Of a stretch of 64,000 nucleotides of DNA, positions 7,160-15,495 are shown piece after piece. Each line of letters opens with the position of its first letter. The first letter of the stretch is position 1. The position numbers and the translations under genes were made by a program. Origin of the DNA: Hymenobacter artigasi (GTDB lineage Bacteria; Bacteroidota; Bacteroidia; Cytophagales; Hymenobacteraceae); the NCBI RefSeq assembly GCF_012275535.1, contig NZ_JAAVTK010000010.1, positions 1-64,000 of the forward strand, written 5' to 3'. Below the pieces are notes generated by a model. It did no database searches and was not told the origin of the DNA. It worked only from the letters and a program-made list of their open reading frames with translations.

Positions 7160-9007
7160 ATGACGTTTATTCCTTCGCTGCGGCGGCCGCTCCGGTGGCT
7201 GGCAGCCGGCCTGCTGCTCACCAGCCCCGCGCTGGCCCAAACGCCGGCCCGGCCCCAGCCCGCTGCCAGCCCGCCGCCCGCCAAGCCGCAGCCGGCTGGC
7301 ACTCTGCCCGCCAAGCCGCAGCCTGTCAAGCCGCAGCCCGCTAAGCCGCAAGCCGCCAAGCCCAAGCCCACCGCCGTGCCCCCGGCCGAAGCCAACGTGC
7401 GCTACCGCAGCGGCAAAGTCCAGCTCGACCAGGGCAACTACGCTGCCGCCCTCGCCCAGCTGGAGCCGCTGGCCCAGCCCACCGCCCGCTTCGCCCGCGC
7501 CGCCGATGCGGCCTACCTGGCCGCCGTGGCCAATGCCCGCCTCAAGCAGTGGCCCGAGGCCGAGCAGCTCCTCAACCTGCTCCGCACCGAGTACCCGACT
7601 TACCCCAACCTGCCCGATGCGCTGTTTTTGCAGGGCCAGGTTTCGTTTGAGCAGGAGGATTTCGACACCGCCCTCAAAGCCCTGGCCCAGCTCCCGGCCG
7701 ATAAGCTGGTCCCCGAGCGCGAGGCCATGAAGGCCACCTACCTGCCCCGCATTAAGGAGCGCAACACCTGGCAGCGCAACCTGCGCCGCTACCCCGACGA
7801 TGCCACCCTGGCCCGCGCCTACGCCGACCACCTCATCGCCGGCGGCGCCTATACCGATGCCGACCGCCCGCAGCTCGACGAGTTGATTGCGAAATTCAGC
7901 CTCGACCGCACCCGCTACACGCCGCGCCCCCGGCCCGTTTCCGTCAGGAAAACCAGCTACAACGTGGCCGTGCTACTGCCCTTCGAGCTGAGCGACCCGA
8001 GCTGGCAGACCGTGCGCAAAAACCAGTTCGTAACCGACCTCTACGCCGGCCTGCGCCTGGCTCAGGACAGCCTCCAGCGGGCCGGCCGCCCCATCCAGCT
8101 CTTCGCCTACGACACCGGGGCCGACACCCTCACCCTCAAGCAAACCCTGGCCCTGCCCGAGCTGGCTGGGATGGACATGCTCATCGGCCCGGTGTATAAG
8201 TCGGGGGCGCGGCTGCTGGCCCGCTACGCCCAGGAGCACCAGATTATCTGTGTAAACCCGCTGTCGCAGGACGGTGATTTGGTGCTCGATAACCCCTGGC
8301 ACTACCTGTTTTCGCCCAGCTCGGCCACGCAGGGACGGGTGGCGGCCCAGTTTGCCCTCAACGCTTTCGGGGCCGGCAAACCCGGGCTGGTGCTGTACGA
8401 AGACAGCAAGGACGACGCCGACTTTGCCACTGCCTACAAGGCTGCGTTTGAGGAGCAGGGCGGCAAAATCAGCGCCCTGCGCCGCTTCAATCCCGATGTG
8501 GACGAGAGCCTCGCGGCCGCCTTTGCCGGGCCGGAGCTGGCCGCCGCCAGCCACGTCGTGGTCGTTTCCGACAACCGCCGCATCGGGCCCTACGCCCTGC
8601 GCCTGGTGCAGCAGCAGCCTGCCGCCACGCGCCCCGGCGTGCTGGCCCCCGGCTCCTGGCTCGATAATCCGCGCCTCGACGTGAGCCAGCTTAATGGTCC
8701 CACCACCTACTTCATCCAGCCCAAATACTACGATGAGCAGGGGCTGGGCTACCGCCGGTTCCGGCAGCTGTACTTGCAGCGCCAGCACCTGCCGCCGTCG
8801 GTTTTCGCCAACCAGGGCTTTGAGTTGTTAATGTATTTTGGCAACGTCCTGTCTCAGTATGGGTCCGACTTTCAAACCAGTTTATCAACTGCTCCGCCCG
8901 CCACGGGTGCCATTTTCGAGGGCGAAAGCTACTCCGGCGGTGCCCACGACAACCAGGTGGTGCCCATCGTCAAGCTCACCGGCCTGGAGTACCAGATGAT
9001 GCGCTAA
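7160..9007 (+). CDS. TPR and periplasmic-binding-protein fold protein (substrate-binding/LpoA-like)
   Basis: A 615-residue exported protein. The ATG at 7160 is preferred because it opens a signal peptide (MTFIPSLRRPLRWLAAGLLL, cleaved after SPALAQ). Next come a low-complexity Pro/Lys/Gln linker at about 28-75 with repeated AKPQP units, a tetratricopeptide-like region at about 80-230, and a type I periplasmic-binding fold from about 265 (YNVAVLLPFELSD) to the end. TPR plus this fold resembles LpoA-type activators of penicillin-binding proteins as well as branched-chain amino-acid binding proteins. No permease or ATPase gene is adjacent, which makes a simple transport role less obvious. Confidence 0.7.
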   Translation: MTFIPSLRRPLRWLAAGLLLTSPALAQTPARPQPAASPPPAKPQPAGTLPAKPQPVKPQPAKPQAAKPKPTAVPPAEANVRYRSGKVQLDQGNYAAALAQLEPLAQPTARFARAADAAYLAAVANARLKQWPEAEQLLNLLRTEYPTYPNLPDALFLQGQVSFEQEDFDTALKALAQLPADKLVPEREAMKATYLPRIKERNTWQRNLRRYPDDATLARAYADHLIAGGAYTDADRPQLDELIAKFSLDRTRYTPRPRPVSVRKTSYNVAVLLPFELSDPSWQTVRKNQFVTDLYAGLRLAQDSLQRAGRPIQLFAYDTGADTLTLKQTLALPELAGMDMLIGPVYKSGARLLARYAQEHQIICVNPLSQDGDLVLDNPWHYLFSPSSATQGRVAAQFALNAFGAGKPGLVLYEDSKDDADFATAYKAAFEEQGGKISALRRFNPDVDESLAAAFAGPELAAASHVVVVSDNRRIGPYALRLVQQQPAATRPGVLAPGSWLDNPRLDVSQLNGPTTYFIQPKYYDEQGLGYRRFRQLYLQRQHLPPSVFANQGFELLMYFGNVLSQYGSDFQTSLSTAPPATGAIFEGESYSGGAHDNQVVPIVKLTGLEYQMMR

Positions 9008-9029
9008 ACCAATTTGTAATTGATGAAAA

Positions 9030-9123
9030 GTCATGCTGAGCGCAGTCGAAGCATCTCGCGTGCAGCAGTAAATAAATCTTGACAACGATGCGAGCGAGAT
9101 GCTTCGATTGCGCTCAGCATGAC
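9030..9123. repeat. Long inverted repeat (GTCATGCTGAGC family)
   Basis: Arms of about 31 bp, beginning GTCATGCTGAGCGCAGTCGA and ending in its complement, flank a short AT-rich centre between the binding-protein gene and hemL. Related copies are at 29839-29943 and 47805-47908. Confidence 0.88.
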
Positions 9124-9154
9124 GTTCTGAACCGACTCAACCAAATTACGTTAC

Positions 9155-10453
9155 ATGCTCAACCTCACCACTTCCGCTACCCTTTTCGAACGGGCCAAAA
9201 CCCTTATTCCCGGCGGCGTAAACTCGCCGGTGCGCGCTTTCCGCTCGGTAGGCGGCTCGCCGGTGTTCATGCAGAGCGCCCACGGGGCCTGGCTCACCGA
9301 CGTGGACGGCAACCGCTACGTCGATTTCATCAACTCCTGGGGGCCCATGATTCTCGGCCACGCGCCCGATGTGGTGCTCGATGCCGTGCGCGCCGCCCTG
9401 CCCAACTCGCTCAGCTTCGGTGCCCCCACGCACCGCGAAGTGGAAATGGCCGAATTGATTCGGGAAATGGTGCCCGGCGTCGAGAAGGTGCGCTTGGTAA
9501 ACTCCGGTACTGAGGCCTGCATGTCGGCCATCCGCGCCGCCCGGGGCTTCACCGGCCGCGACAAAATCATCAAGTTTGAAGGCTGCTACCACGGCCACGG
9601 CGATGCCTTCCTGATTGCCGCCGGCAGCGGCGCCCTCACCGCCGGCGAGCCCGACTCGGCCGGCGTGACCCGGGGCGTGGCTCAGGATACCCTCACCGCG
9701 CCCTACAACGACCTGCCCGCCGTGCAGGCCCTCATCGCCGCCAACCCCAACCAGGTGGCGGCCCTCATCCTGGAGCCCGTGGTGGGCAATATGGGCCTGG
9801 TAATTCCCGCCCAGGGCTTCCTGGCCGGCCTACGTGCGTTGTGCAACCAGCACGACATCGTGCTCATTTTTGATGAGGTGATGACCGGGTTCCGCCTCGC
9901 GCCGGGCGGTGCGCAGCAACTCTACGGCATCACAGCCGACATGGTAACGCTGGGTAAAATCATCGGTGGTGGCCTGCCCGTGGGCGCTTACGGCGGACGC
10001 GAAGACATTATGAACTGCGTGGCTCCGGCCGGCAAAGTGTACCAGGCCGGCACACTTTCCGGCAACCCAATGGCCACCGCCGCCGGCATGGCCCAGCTGC
10101 GCTACCTGCACGAGCACCCCGAGCTCTACACGGCGCTCGAAGCCAGCAGCGCCCGCCTCGCCGACGGCACCCGCCAGATTGCCGCCGACCTCGGCCTGAA
10201 CTACACCGTGAACCGCGTGGGCTCCATGTTCAGCCTGTTTTTCACCTCGGAACCGGTTAGCAACCTCGACGATGCCAAAAAGTGCGATACCGCCGCTTTT
10301 GGCCGCTATTTCCACGCCATGCTTAACCGGGGCATCTACCTCGCGCCCTCGCAGTTCGAGGCCCTGTTCGTGTCCACGGCCATCACCGACGAGCTGGTGG
10401 AGAAATACCTGACTGCCTGCCGCGAGTCGTTGATAGAGGCGCATAGCTTGTAA
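9155..10453 (+). CDS. hemL: Glutamate-1-semialdehyde 2,1-aminomutase
   Basis: A 432-residue PLP enzyme that converts glutamate-1-semialdehyde to 5-aminolevulinate, the committed C5-pathway precursor of heme. The sequence is full length and has the expected N-terminus (PGGVNSPVRAF at 19-29), NSGTEA at 116-121, the cofactor-ring Asp in FDEVMTGFR (D240), and the Schiff-base lysine in TLGKIIGGG (K268). The partner glutamyl-tRNA reductase gene is not in the window. An inverted repeat separates it from the upstream gene; the next gene follows at 28 bp but has its own possible promoter. Confidence 0.97.
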   Translation: MLNLTTSATLFERAKTLIPGGVNSPVRAFRSVGGSPVFMQSAHGAWLTDVDGNRYVDFINSWGPMILGHAPDVVLDAVRAALPNSLSFGAPTHREVEMAELIREMVPGVEKVRLVNSGTEACMSAIRAARGFTGRDKIIKFEGCYHGHGDAFLIAAGSGALTAGEPDSAGVTRGVAQDTLTAPYNDLPAVQALIAANPNQVAALILEPVVGNMGLVIPAQGFLAGLRALCNQHDIVLIFDEVMTGFRLAPGGAQQLYGITADMVTLGKIIGGGLPVGAYGGREDIMNCVAPAGKVYQAGTLSGNPMATAAGMAQLRYLHEHPELYTALEASSARLADGTRQIAADLGLNYTVNRVGSMFSLFFTSEPVSNLDDAKKCDTAAFGRYFHAMLNRGIYLAPSQFEALFVSTAITDELVEKYLTACRESLIEAHSL

Positions 10454-10477
10454 CGCCCGTTAAATCTGCGACCTTTG
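10448..10477 (+). promoter_or_regulatory. Possible promoter (TTG - 19 bp - GACCTTTG)
   Basis: A TTG at 10448-10450 and a near-consensus -7 box GACCTTTG at 10470-10477 are 19 bp apart, the usual Bacteroidota spacing. The -7 box has one mismatch to TAnnTTTG. It overlaps the end of hemL and would start transcription at or very near the ATG of the next gene. Confidence 0.4.
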
Positions 10478-10481
10478 CCCG

Positions 10482-11384
10482 ATGCTAAAATTCCGTCTGC
10501 TAAGCCTGCTTTTGTTTTTTGCGGCGTTTGCCCATGCCGAAACGCCCGCCCAGGCCAACAAGCGCCTCTTCGATAAAACCATCGACGAGCTGAATTTCCG
10601 CACCATGGAAACGGTGTACGATAAGTCGTTCACCCGGGGCAAGTTTCCGCTCACGCTGCGCACCGCTGCCGCCCGCCGCGCCTTCGACGGCTTTGGCAGT
10701 AATTCGGGCCTCAAGCAGCTGTTCTTGAACTACAACGGCATTGCCGAGCGGTATAAAAACCGTTTCGGCAACGGCCCGCTTACCCTGGCGGAGTTCGATA
10801 AGCAGCTGAAATCGGTATTGCTGGACAAGAACTTCGAGTTCTTCATCCACAACCTGCCGCGCGATGAGCGGGTGTCGCTCATCCGGGCCGAGCAGCGCCT
10901 CATTCAGCAGGCCAGCGCCCAGTTCAACGACTCGGGCGCGGCGGCCGGCCCCACCGTGCCCACCGCCGAGAGCTACGCCCAGCCCGAAGCCCCCGTCACG
11001 GCCCCCCTCACCACCAACGACGCCGACGGCGCGGGGCCGGAAACCGCCCCCGCCACCGTGTCCGACGAGGCCCCGCTCACCAGCGCCTCCGTGGTGCCGG
11101 CCGGCCCGGCCCCGCACCACGACTGGCTCGACTACTTCACCCTGCTGCTGAGCCTGGCCAGTGCTGGTATGCTTTTCCATCTCATTACCAACGTGCTGCC
11201 CACCCTGAGCCGGCGCATCAATAACCTCTCGGCCGACCCGGAGCCCGAACCCGAGCCCCGCAGTCTGGCCAGTCGCCTGCGGCCCACCCGCCGCCCCGGC
11301 CTGCGCGAAGACCGGTACGAAGACGATGACGACGAGGAAGCCGAGGGCCAGCCCGCCGAACCTTACCGGCACGACGACGACTGA
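10482..11384 (+). CDS. Hypothetical exported/membrane protein with acidic tail
   Basis: I do not recognise a family. The 300-residue product starts with a signal peptide (LLSLLLFFAAFAHA, cleaved near residue 19). It has an alpha-helical soluble region to about 150, a Pro/Ala/Thr-rich linker at about 150-215, a single membrane segment at about 220-240 (TLLLSLASAGMLFHLI), and a C-terminal tail with alternating basic and acidic clusters. This suggests a periplasmic helical domain tethered by one membrane helix with a cytoplasmic acidic tail. It lies between hemL and dcd in the same direction, but nothing ties it functionally to either. Confidence 0.65.
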   Translation: MLKFRLLSLLLFFAAFAHAETPAQANKRLFDKTIDELNFRTMETVYDKSFTRGKFPLTLRTAAARRAFDGFGSNSGLKQLFLNYNGIAERYKNRFGNGPLTLAEFDKQLKSVLLDKNFEFFIHNLPRDERVSLIRAEQRLIQQASAQFNDSGAAAGPTVPTAESYAQPEAPVTAPLTTNDADGAGPETAPATVSDEAPLTSASVVPAGPAPHHDWLDYFTLLLSLASAGMLFHLITNVLPTLSRRINNLSADPEPEPEPRSLASRLRPTRRPGLREDRYEDDDDEEAEGQPAEPYRHDDD

Positions 11385-11431
11385 GACTTAAATAAACTGG
11401 CCGTCATGCATTCCTAAAAATACCCCATTCA

Positions 11432-11971
11432 ATGATTCTTACCGACCAGCAAATTCTCGCGGAAATCGAAAAAGGCACCATCGTCATCAAGCCCTACGAC
11501 CGCAGCTGCCTGGGCACCAACTCCTACGATGTGCACCTGGGCAAGTACCTCGCCACCTACCGCGATGAGGTGCTGGACGCCCGCAAGCACAACGAAATCG
11601 ACACCTTTGAAATCCCCGAAGAGGAGGGCTACGTGCTCCAGCCCGGCCGCCTCTACCTGGGCGTGACGCAGGAATACACCGAAACCCACGCCACCGTGCC
11701 CTTCCTCGAAGGCAAGAGCAGCGTGGGCCGCCTCGGTATCGACATTCACGCCACCGCTGGCAAGGGCGACGTGGGCTTCTGCAACCACTGGACGCTGGAA
11801 ATCAGCGTATCGATGCCCGTGCGGGTGTACCGGAACATGCCCATCGGCCAGCTGATTTACTTCACCGTGCAGGGCAACGTCGATACCCTCTATAACCACA
11901 AGCAGAGCGCCAAATACAACGATAAAACCGACAAGCCGGTGGAGTCGATGATGTGGAAAAACAGGTGGTAA
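11432..11971 (+). CDS. dcd: dCTP deaminase
   Basis: A 179-residue enzyme of the Dcd/dUTPase superfamily that deaminates dCTP to dUTP for thymidylate synthesis. Diagnostic segments are GTNSYDVHLG at about 29-38, EGKSSVGRLGI at about 91-101 with the catalytic Ser-Ser-x-x-Arg pattern, and the DVGFCNHWTLEI nucleotide-binding stretch at about 112-123. Length and start match the family. It stands alone with no obvious operon partner. Confidence 0.93.
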   Translation: MILTDQQILAEIEKGTIVIKPYDRSCLGTNSYDVHLGKYLATYRDEVLDARKHNEIDTFEIPEEEGYVLQPGRLYLGVTQEYTETHATVPFLEGKSSVGRLGIDIHATAGKGDVGFCNHWTLEISVSMPVRVYRNMPIGQLIYFTVQGNVDTLYNHKQSAKYNDKTDKPVESMMWKNRW

Positions 11972-12103
11972 GACATAGCATTAAGGTAATGTAGGGACGG
12001 TAAATCCGAACCGTGCCGCGCCTTTTTGCGTTGAATTCGGTGACCGCGCCGCCCATGGCTGGCCCGGTCCTTGCGTAAGTGTGCAACTGAAACCCCTACG
12101 ACG

Positions 12104-12649
12104 ATGACAATGAAAACTGCTTTTGCTTCTCTCTTTCTGGCGCTCCTGGCCGGTTCTGCTACCGCCCAGCAGGGACCTAACAGCACTGTTGCCGTGCAGG
12201 ACAAAACCCAGTCCAGCCCCCGCCTCAACCCCGTGCAGGCCCGCGCCGACCGCCTCAGCGAGCAGATGGTGCGCGACCTGCACCTGAACAACTACCAGGC
12301 CACCAAGCTCCGGGCCGTGAATGCCGATAAGGTCTCCAAAATGGCGGCCATCGAGCGCCGAAACGCCGGTAATCAGAAGCTGATTGATGAGCAGTGCAAT
12401 GGCGTGTGTAAAGAGCGGGACAAGGAGTTCCAGGCTTTTCTCAGCAACGACCAGTACAGCAGCTACTTCGGTGCCCGCGGCGTGTATAACAAGACTGACC
12501 GTGATTTCGCTAGCCAGTCGTCCACCATCCTCCTCACCAATTCGGTGCAGAACCCGTTGCCGGCCCGCGCCAACGACGCTTCTATTGCCCCAACCAGCAC
12601 CAAGCCCACCAACCGCCCCGCCGGTAACCTGGGTCGCAACGCCCGGTAA
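12104..12649 (+). CDS. Small secreted helical protein (Spy/CpxP-like, uncertain)
   Basis: A 181-residue exported protein with a signal peptide (MKTAFASLFLALLAGSATA). The ATG at 12104 or the one two codons later (12110) are equally good starts, and the in-frame upstream extension is not signal-like. The mature part is helical and charged (LSEQMVRDLHLNNYQATKLR), reminiscent of Spy/CpxP-type periplasmic proteins, but no clear LTxxQ motif is present, so the family is not certain. A strong terminator follows. Confidence 0.6.
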   Translation: MTMKTAFASLFLALLAGSATAQQGPNSTVAVQDKTQSSPRLNPVQARADRLSEQMVRDLHLNNYQATKLRAVNADKVSKMAAIERRNAGNQKLIDEQCNGVCKERDKEFQAFLSNDQYSSYFGARGVYNKTDRDFASQSSTILLTNSVQNPLPARANDASIAPTSTKPTNRPAGNLGRNAR

Positions 12650-12687
12650 CTTGTAGCGCATGCTTTCGCTCGCGCCCTGAATACGAG

Positions 12688-12721
12688 AAAGCCCCGTCGG
12701 ATATTTCCGGCGGGGCTTTTT
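12688..12721 (+). terminator. Intrinsic terminator
   Basis: A nine-pair stem AAAGCCCCG / CGGGGCTTT with an internal loop containing GGATATTTCC is followed by T residues, 39 bp after the stop of the secreted protein gene. On the other strand it could also end gldC transcription. Confidence 0.85.
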
Positions 12722-12741
12722 GATGGTTCAATCCAACGAGT

Positions 12742-12761
12742 GCACAAGCTAAAGCATGTGC
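12742..12761. repeat. Palindromic 20-mer repeat, copy 2
   Basis: Identical to the copy at 508-527. Its outer flank provides the TAG stop codon of gldC (12761-12763). Confidence 0.75.
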
Positions 12762-13108
12762 TACAGGCGCTCCTGGGTTTGTTCCTGTTTATCGAGGTAC
12801 TCGGACAGTTCTTTGCACAGCGCGCGCATCTTATTGGCCATTTCCTTGTCGTCAGTAGCCGTCACAATGTTCTCGGCCATTGAGCCGATGTTATCGACTA
12901 CAAAGCGCTTCATCTCGTCCACGGGCATGTCTTTGGTCCAGAGGTCGATTTTCATCGTACCGGCCTGCTCCCGGTCCCACAGTGCAATATTGATGGCTTT
13001 GGCGAAGTGGATATCCGGCCCCGCATCGGTGGCCGTCCAGCTAATAGCCTCGGGCACTTTGTTATCGTCGAGGGCAATGCTGAAGCGGATTTCTGATTTC
13101 TTAATCAC
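12761..13108 (-). CDS. gldC: Gliding motility protein GldC
   Basis: A 115-residue soluble protein matching GldC over its length: an N-terminal KKSEIRFSIALDDNKVPEAI, then ISWTATDAG, then MKIDLWTKDMPVDEMKRF in the middle. GldC is a small accessory protein of Bacteroidota gliding and type IX secretion; its biochemical role is unknown. The start codon is GTG (13106-13108) and lies inside the arm of an inverted repeat, while the TAG stop lies in a palindromic repeat, so both gene ends are made of repeat sequence. The gldA/F/G transporter genes are 2.4 kb away on the same strand. Confidence 0.9.
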   Translation of the reverse strand: MIKKSEIRFSIALDDNKVPEAISWTATDAGPDIHFAKAINIALWDREQAGTMKIDLWTKDMPVDEMKRFVVDNIGSMAENIVTATDDKEMANKMRALCKELSEYLDKQEQTQERL

Positions 13109-13291
13109 TGATTAAAACGAATTTTAGCGGATTTCACGGATTTTGTAGACGATTGGAGTTGTTTCCTTGGATTTCGTCTGGTTGATGGAGTAACTAAGCG
13201 CGGAGCGGCAATTCAGGCATTGTGGCCGGCCCGTGGAAATGCCGACTACAAAATCCGTGAAATTCGCTAAAATCCGTGCTAATCAGTGATT
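13103..13291. repeat. Long inverted repeat (ATCCGTGAAAT family)
   Basis: Two 46-bp arms with a few mismatches, starting AATCACTGATTA on the left and ending TAATCAGTGATT on the right, enclose about 97 bp of ordinary sequence. The left arm overlaps the gldC start codon and the right arm reaches the dnaN stop codon, so the repeat fills the whole gap. Confidence 0.9.
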
Positions 13292-14414
13292 AAACGTAGT
13301 TATTCAGCATCACCGGCATCACCAGCATCAGGATGCTTTCGTTGTCGTCGGGCGTAGTGGGCATCAGCAGGCCTGCGCGGTTGGGCGTGCTCAGCTCTAG
13401 GGTGATTTCCTCAGAGTCAATGTTGGAGAGCATTTCGAGCAGGAAGCGGGCGTTGAAGCCGATTTCCATGTCCTCGCCGTCGTACTGGCAGGTGAGGGTT
13501 TCCTTGGCTTCGTTGCTGAAGTCGAGGTCTTCGGCCGAAACCACCAACTCGGAGCCTGCCAGGCGCAGGCGCACCTGGTGGGTGGTTTTGTTGGAGTAGA
13601 TGCTGATGCGGCGCACCGAGTTCAGCAGCTCGGCGCGGTTGATGATGAGCTTGTTAGGGTTGCTCACCGGAATCACATTTTCGTAGTCAGGGTACCGCTC
13701 GTCAATCAGGCGGCACACGAGGCGCATCTGGTTGAATGAGAAGAAGGCGTTGCTCTGGTTGAACTCCATCTTCACCGGCGTGGCCTCCGAAGGCAGCGTG
13801 CCTTTCAGCAGGTTGAAGGCTTTGCGCGGGATGATGAGGTTGGCGGTCTGGCCGGCGCCCACGTCCTGGCGGCGGTAGCGCAGCAGGCGGTGCCCGTCGG
13901 TGGCCACGAAGGTCACCTGCGAGTCGGCCAGCTGCACCAGAATACCGGTCATGGCCGGGCGCAGCTCGTCGGTGCTCACCGCGAAGATGGTTTTGTTGAT
14001 GGCGCGGGCCAGCGACGAGGAGGGCATCTCAATCGGGGCCGAGCCCTTCACCACTGGCACGCGGGGGAAGTCGGCGGCATTCTCGCCGGCCAGCTTGTAG
14101 CGGCCGTTGGCCGAGCTGATTTCGATGGTATAGGTTTCCTCGTCCAGCGTGAAGGTCACAGGCTGGTCGGGCAGGTTCTTGAGGGTATCGAGCAGGATGC
14201 GGGCGGGCGCGGCGATGCGGCCGGTGTCGCGGGCCTCCACAGGCAGCTCGGTAATCATGCTCGTCTCCAGGTCGGAGGCGGTGATGGTGAGCTTACCGGC
14301 CTCAATCTCAAAGAGAAAGTTCTCCAGAATGGGCACCACGGGGTTGTTCGTAACCACGCCGTTGATGCTTTGCAGCTGCTTGAGCAGCGCGGAGGAGGAT
14401 ACAATGAATTTCAT
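13290..14414 (-). CDS. dnaN: DNA polymerase III beta subunit (sliding clamp)
   Basis: A 374-residue clamp protein that encircles DNA and tethers polymerase III and other factors. The sequence is full length with the three-domain repeat, an N-terminus of MKFIVSSSALLKQLQSINGV, and a C-terminal LMPTTPDDNESILMLVMPVM typical of Bacteroidota clamps. No dnaA or oriC-like sequence is visible nearby, so this is not the classical dnaA-dnaN arrangement. The ATG at 14414 is supported by a good -7 promoter box 33 bp upstream. Confidence 0.97.
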   Translation of the reverse strand: MKFIVSSSALLKQLQSINGVVTNNPVVPILENFLFEIEAGKLTITASDLETSMITELPVEARDTGRIAAPARILLDTLKNLPDQPVTFTLDEETYTIEISSANGRYKLAGENAADFPRVPVVKGSAPIEMPSSSLARAINKTIFAVSTDELRPAMTGILVQLADSQVTFVATDGHRLLRYRRQDVGAGQTANLIIPRKAFNLLKGTLPSEATPVKMEFNQSNAFFSFNQMRLVCRLIDERYPDYENVIPVSNPNKLIINRAELLNSVRRISIYSNKTTHQVRLRLAGSELVVSAEDLDFSNEAKETLTCQYDGEDMEIGFNARFLLEMLSNIDSEEITLELSTPNRAGLLMPTTPDDNESILMLVMPVMLNNYV

Positions 14415-14446
14415 GGTGCGAGGGGAGGGCTAGGAATAAGGGAGGG

Positions 14447-14454
14447 CAAAGATA
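14447..14454 (-). promoter_or_regulatory. Bacteroidota -7 box for dnaN (TATCTTTG)
   Basis: A perfect TAnnTTTG box on the minus strand, placed to give a 5' leader of roughly 25 nt before the dnaN ATG. A matching -33 element is not clear. Confidence 0.55.
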
Positions 14455-14583
14455 GGGGGTGCGGTTGGGGTTTGGAAGGGGCTACCTGAGTATGTGTACT
14501 TGGAGACTGGGTTTAATTCTGAGCGGCTAATGAAACCGGAAACCCGTCTTAACTTTCTTTGAGAAAACAGCGGTTAATCGAAA

Positions 14584-15486
14584 ATGGGACAGCCTAAAAG
14601 ACTTCAGCAAGCAGCGAAAGACCTCAACTTGGGTATGGAGAAAGTCATTGACACTTTAGCTAGCCGCGGGCACTACGTTGAGAATAAACCAACGACTAAA
14701 TTGTCAGAAGAGCAAGTTGATATTTTAGAGGAAGTATTCAATGCTACCATCGCATCATCAGGCTCTCAGATAAAAGCTAGTGCTACAACAATTCAGAAAC
14801 TAGAATACTTGCGAAGAAAGAAGGGACAGCCAAAATCATTTTTTAAATACTTCGGAACACAAGACCACCATTTTGCAAGCTTGGAAGACGGTTATGTTTA
14901 TATGTCCCCACCTTCCTATTTCAATGACCCATTCGATTGTTCCCTGGATTTGGTAGACTTTTCAAATCGTACAAGCAAGAATTTCAATCAAAAAGCTGTA
15001 GATAGATTTAAACAGCGTGTAAAAGATATAGGTGTATGTTGTTTCTCAAGAATCAATGATTCAATATTGATGTGGGCGCATTACGCAAATAGCCACAGAG
15101 GTTTTTGTTTAGAATTCGTAACTGATAGTGGAAACCGCGATGGTATCCATCCTCTAGATGTTTGTTATTCAGAGAAGCTTATTAAGCTCAACTTTCATAA
15201 CAATGCTGATGATGCCATTGCCAATATGATTTTCACAAAATCCTTGGACTGGCAGTACGAAGATGAACTTAGATGTATTGGCGATGGCCTAATTAGCCAA
15301 GATGAAAGAAAGAAGCATTTTGCTGCATCCAAACTCAAGGCAATATATCTGGGCGTAAAATGCGAAGAGGCTACAATAGAGAAGGTGAAGGACATTGTCA
15401 ACAGGAAGTATCCATTGACAAAACTGTATCAGGCGGTTAAGAGTCCTGAATCGTTCTCAATCATATTTGAAGCCGTAAGTAAGTAG
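14584..15486 (+). CDS. DUF2971 protein with N-terminal IF-2-like helical domain
   Basis: A 300-residue cytosolic protein with two parts. Residues about 3-53 (RLQQAAKDLNLGMEKVIDTL, then a TTKLSEEQ segment) resemble the small N-terminal domain of bacterial translation initiation factor IF-2. From about 85 to 275 the sequence has DUF2971 hallmarks: FKYFGT, SYFNDPFDCS at 111-120, CCFSRINDSILMWAHYANSH at 152-171, and WQYEDELR at 223-230. DUF2971 has no established activity; members are often found in accessory regions. The gene is plainly more AT-rich than dnaN and gldG on either side, stands alone, and ends 9 bp from the convergent gldG stop. These are signs of horizontal transfer. A defence or stress role is only conjecture. 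Confidence 0.75.
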   Translation: MGQPKRLQQAAKDLNLGMEKVIDTLASRGHYVENKPTTKLSEEQVDILEEVFNATIASSGSQIKASATTIQKLEYLRRKKGQPKSFFKYFGTQDHHFASLEDGYVYMSPPSYFNDPFDCSLDLVDFSNRTSKNFNQKAVDRFKQRVKDIGVCCFSRINDSILMWAHYANSHRGFCLEFVTDSGNRDGIHPLDVCYSEKLIKLNFHNNADDAIANMIFTKSLDWQYEDELRCIGDGLISQDERKKHFAASKLKAIYLGVKCEEATIEKVKDIVNRKYPLTKLYQAVKSPESFSIIFEAVSK

Positions 15487-15495
15487 ACTAACATA

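Noticed and set aside
13109..13289. A replication origin near dnaN
   Set aside because: The gap is an inverted repeat of a family also seen near mlaF. No DnaA boxes in clusters and no dnaA gene were seen.
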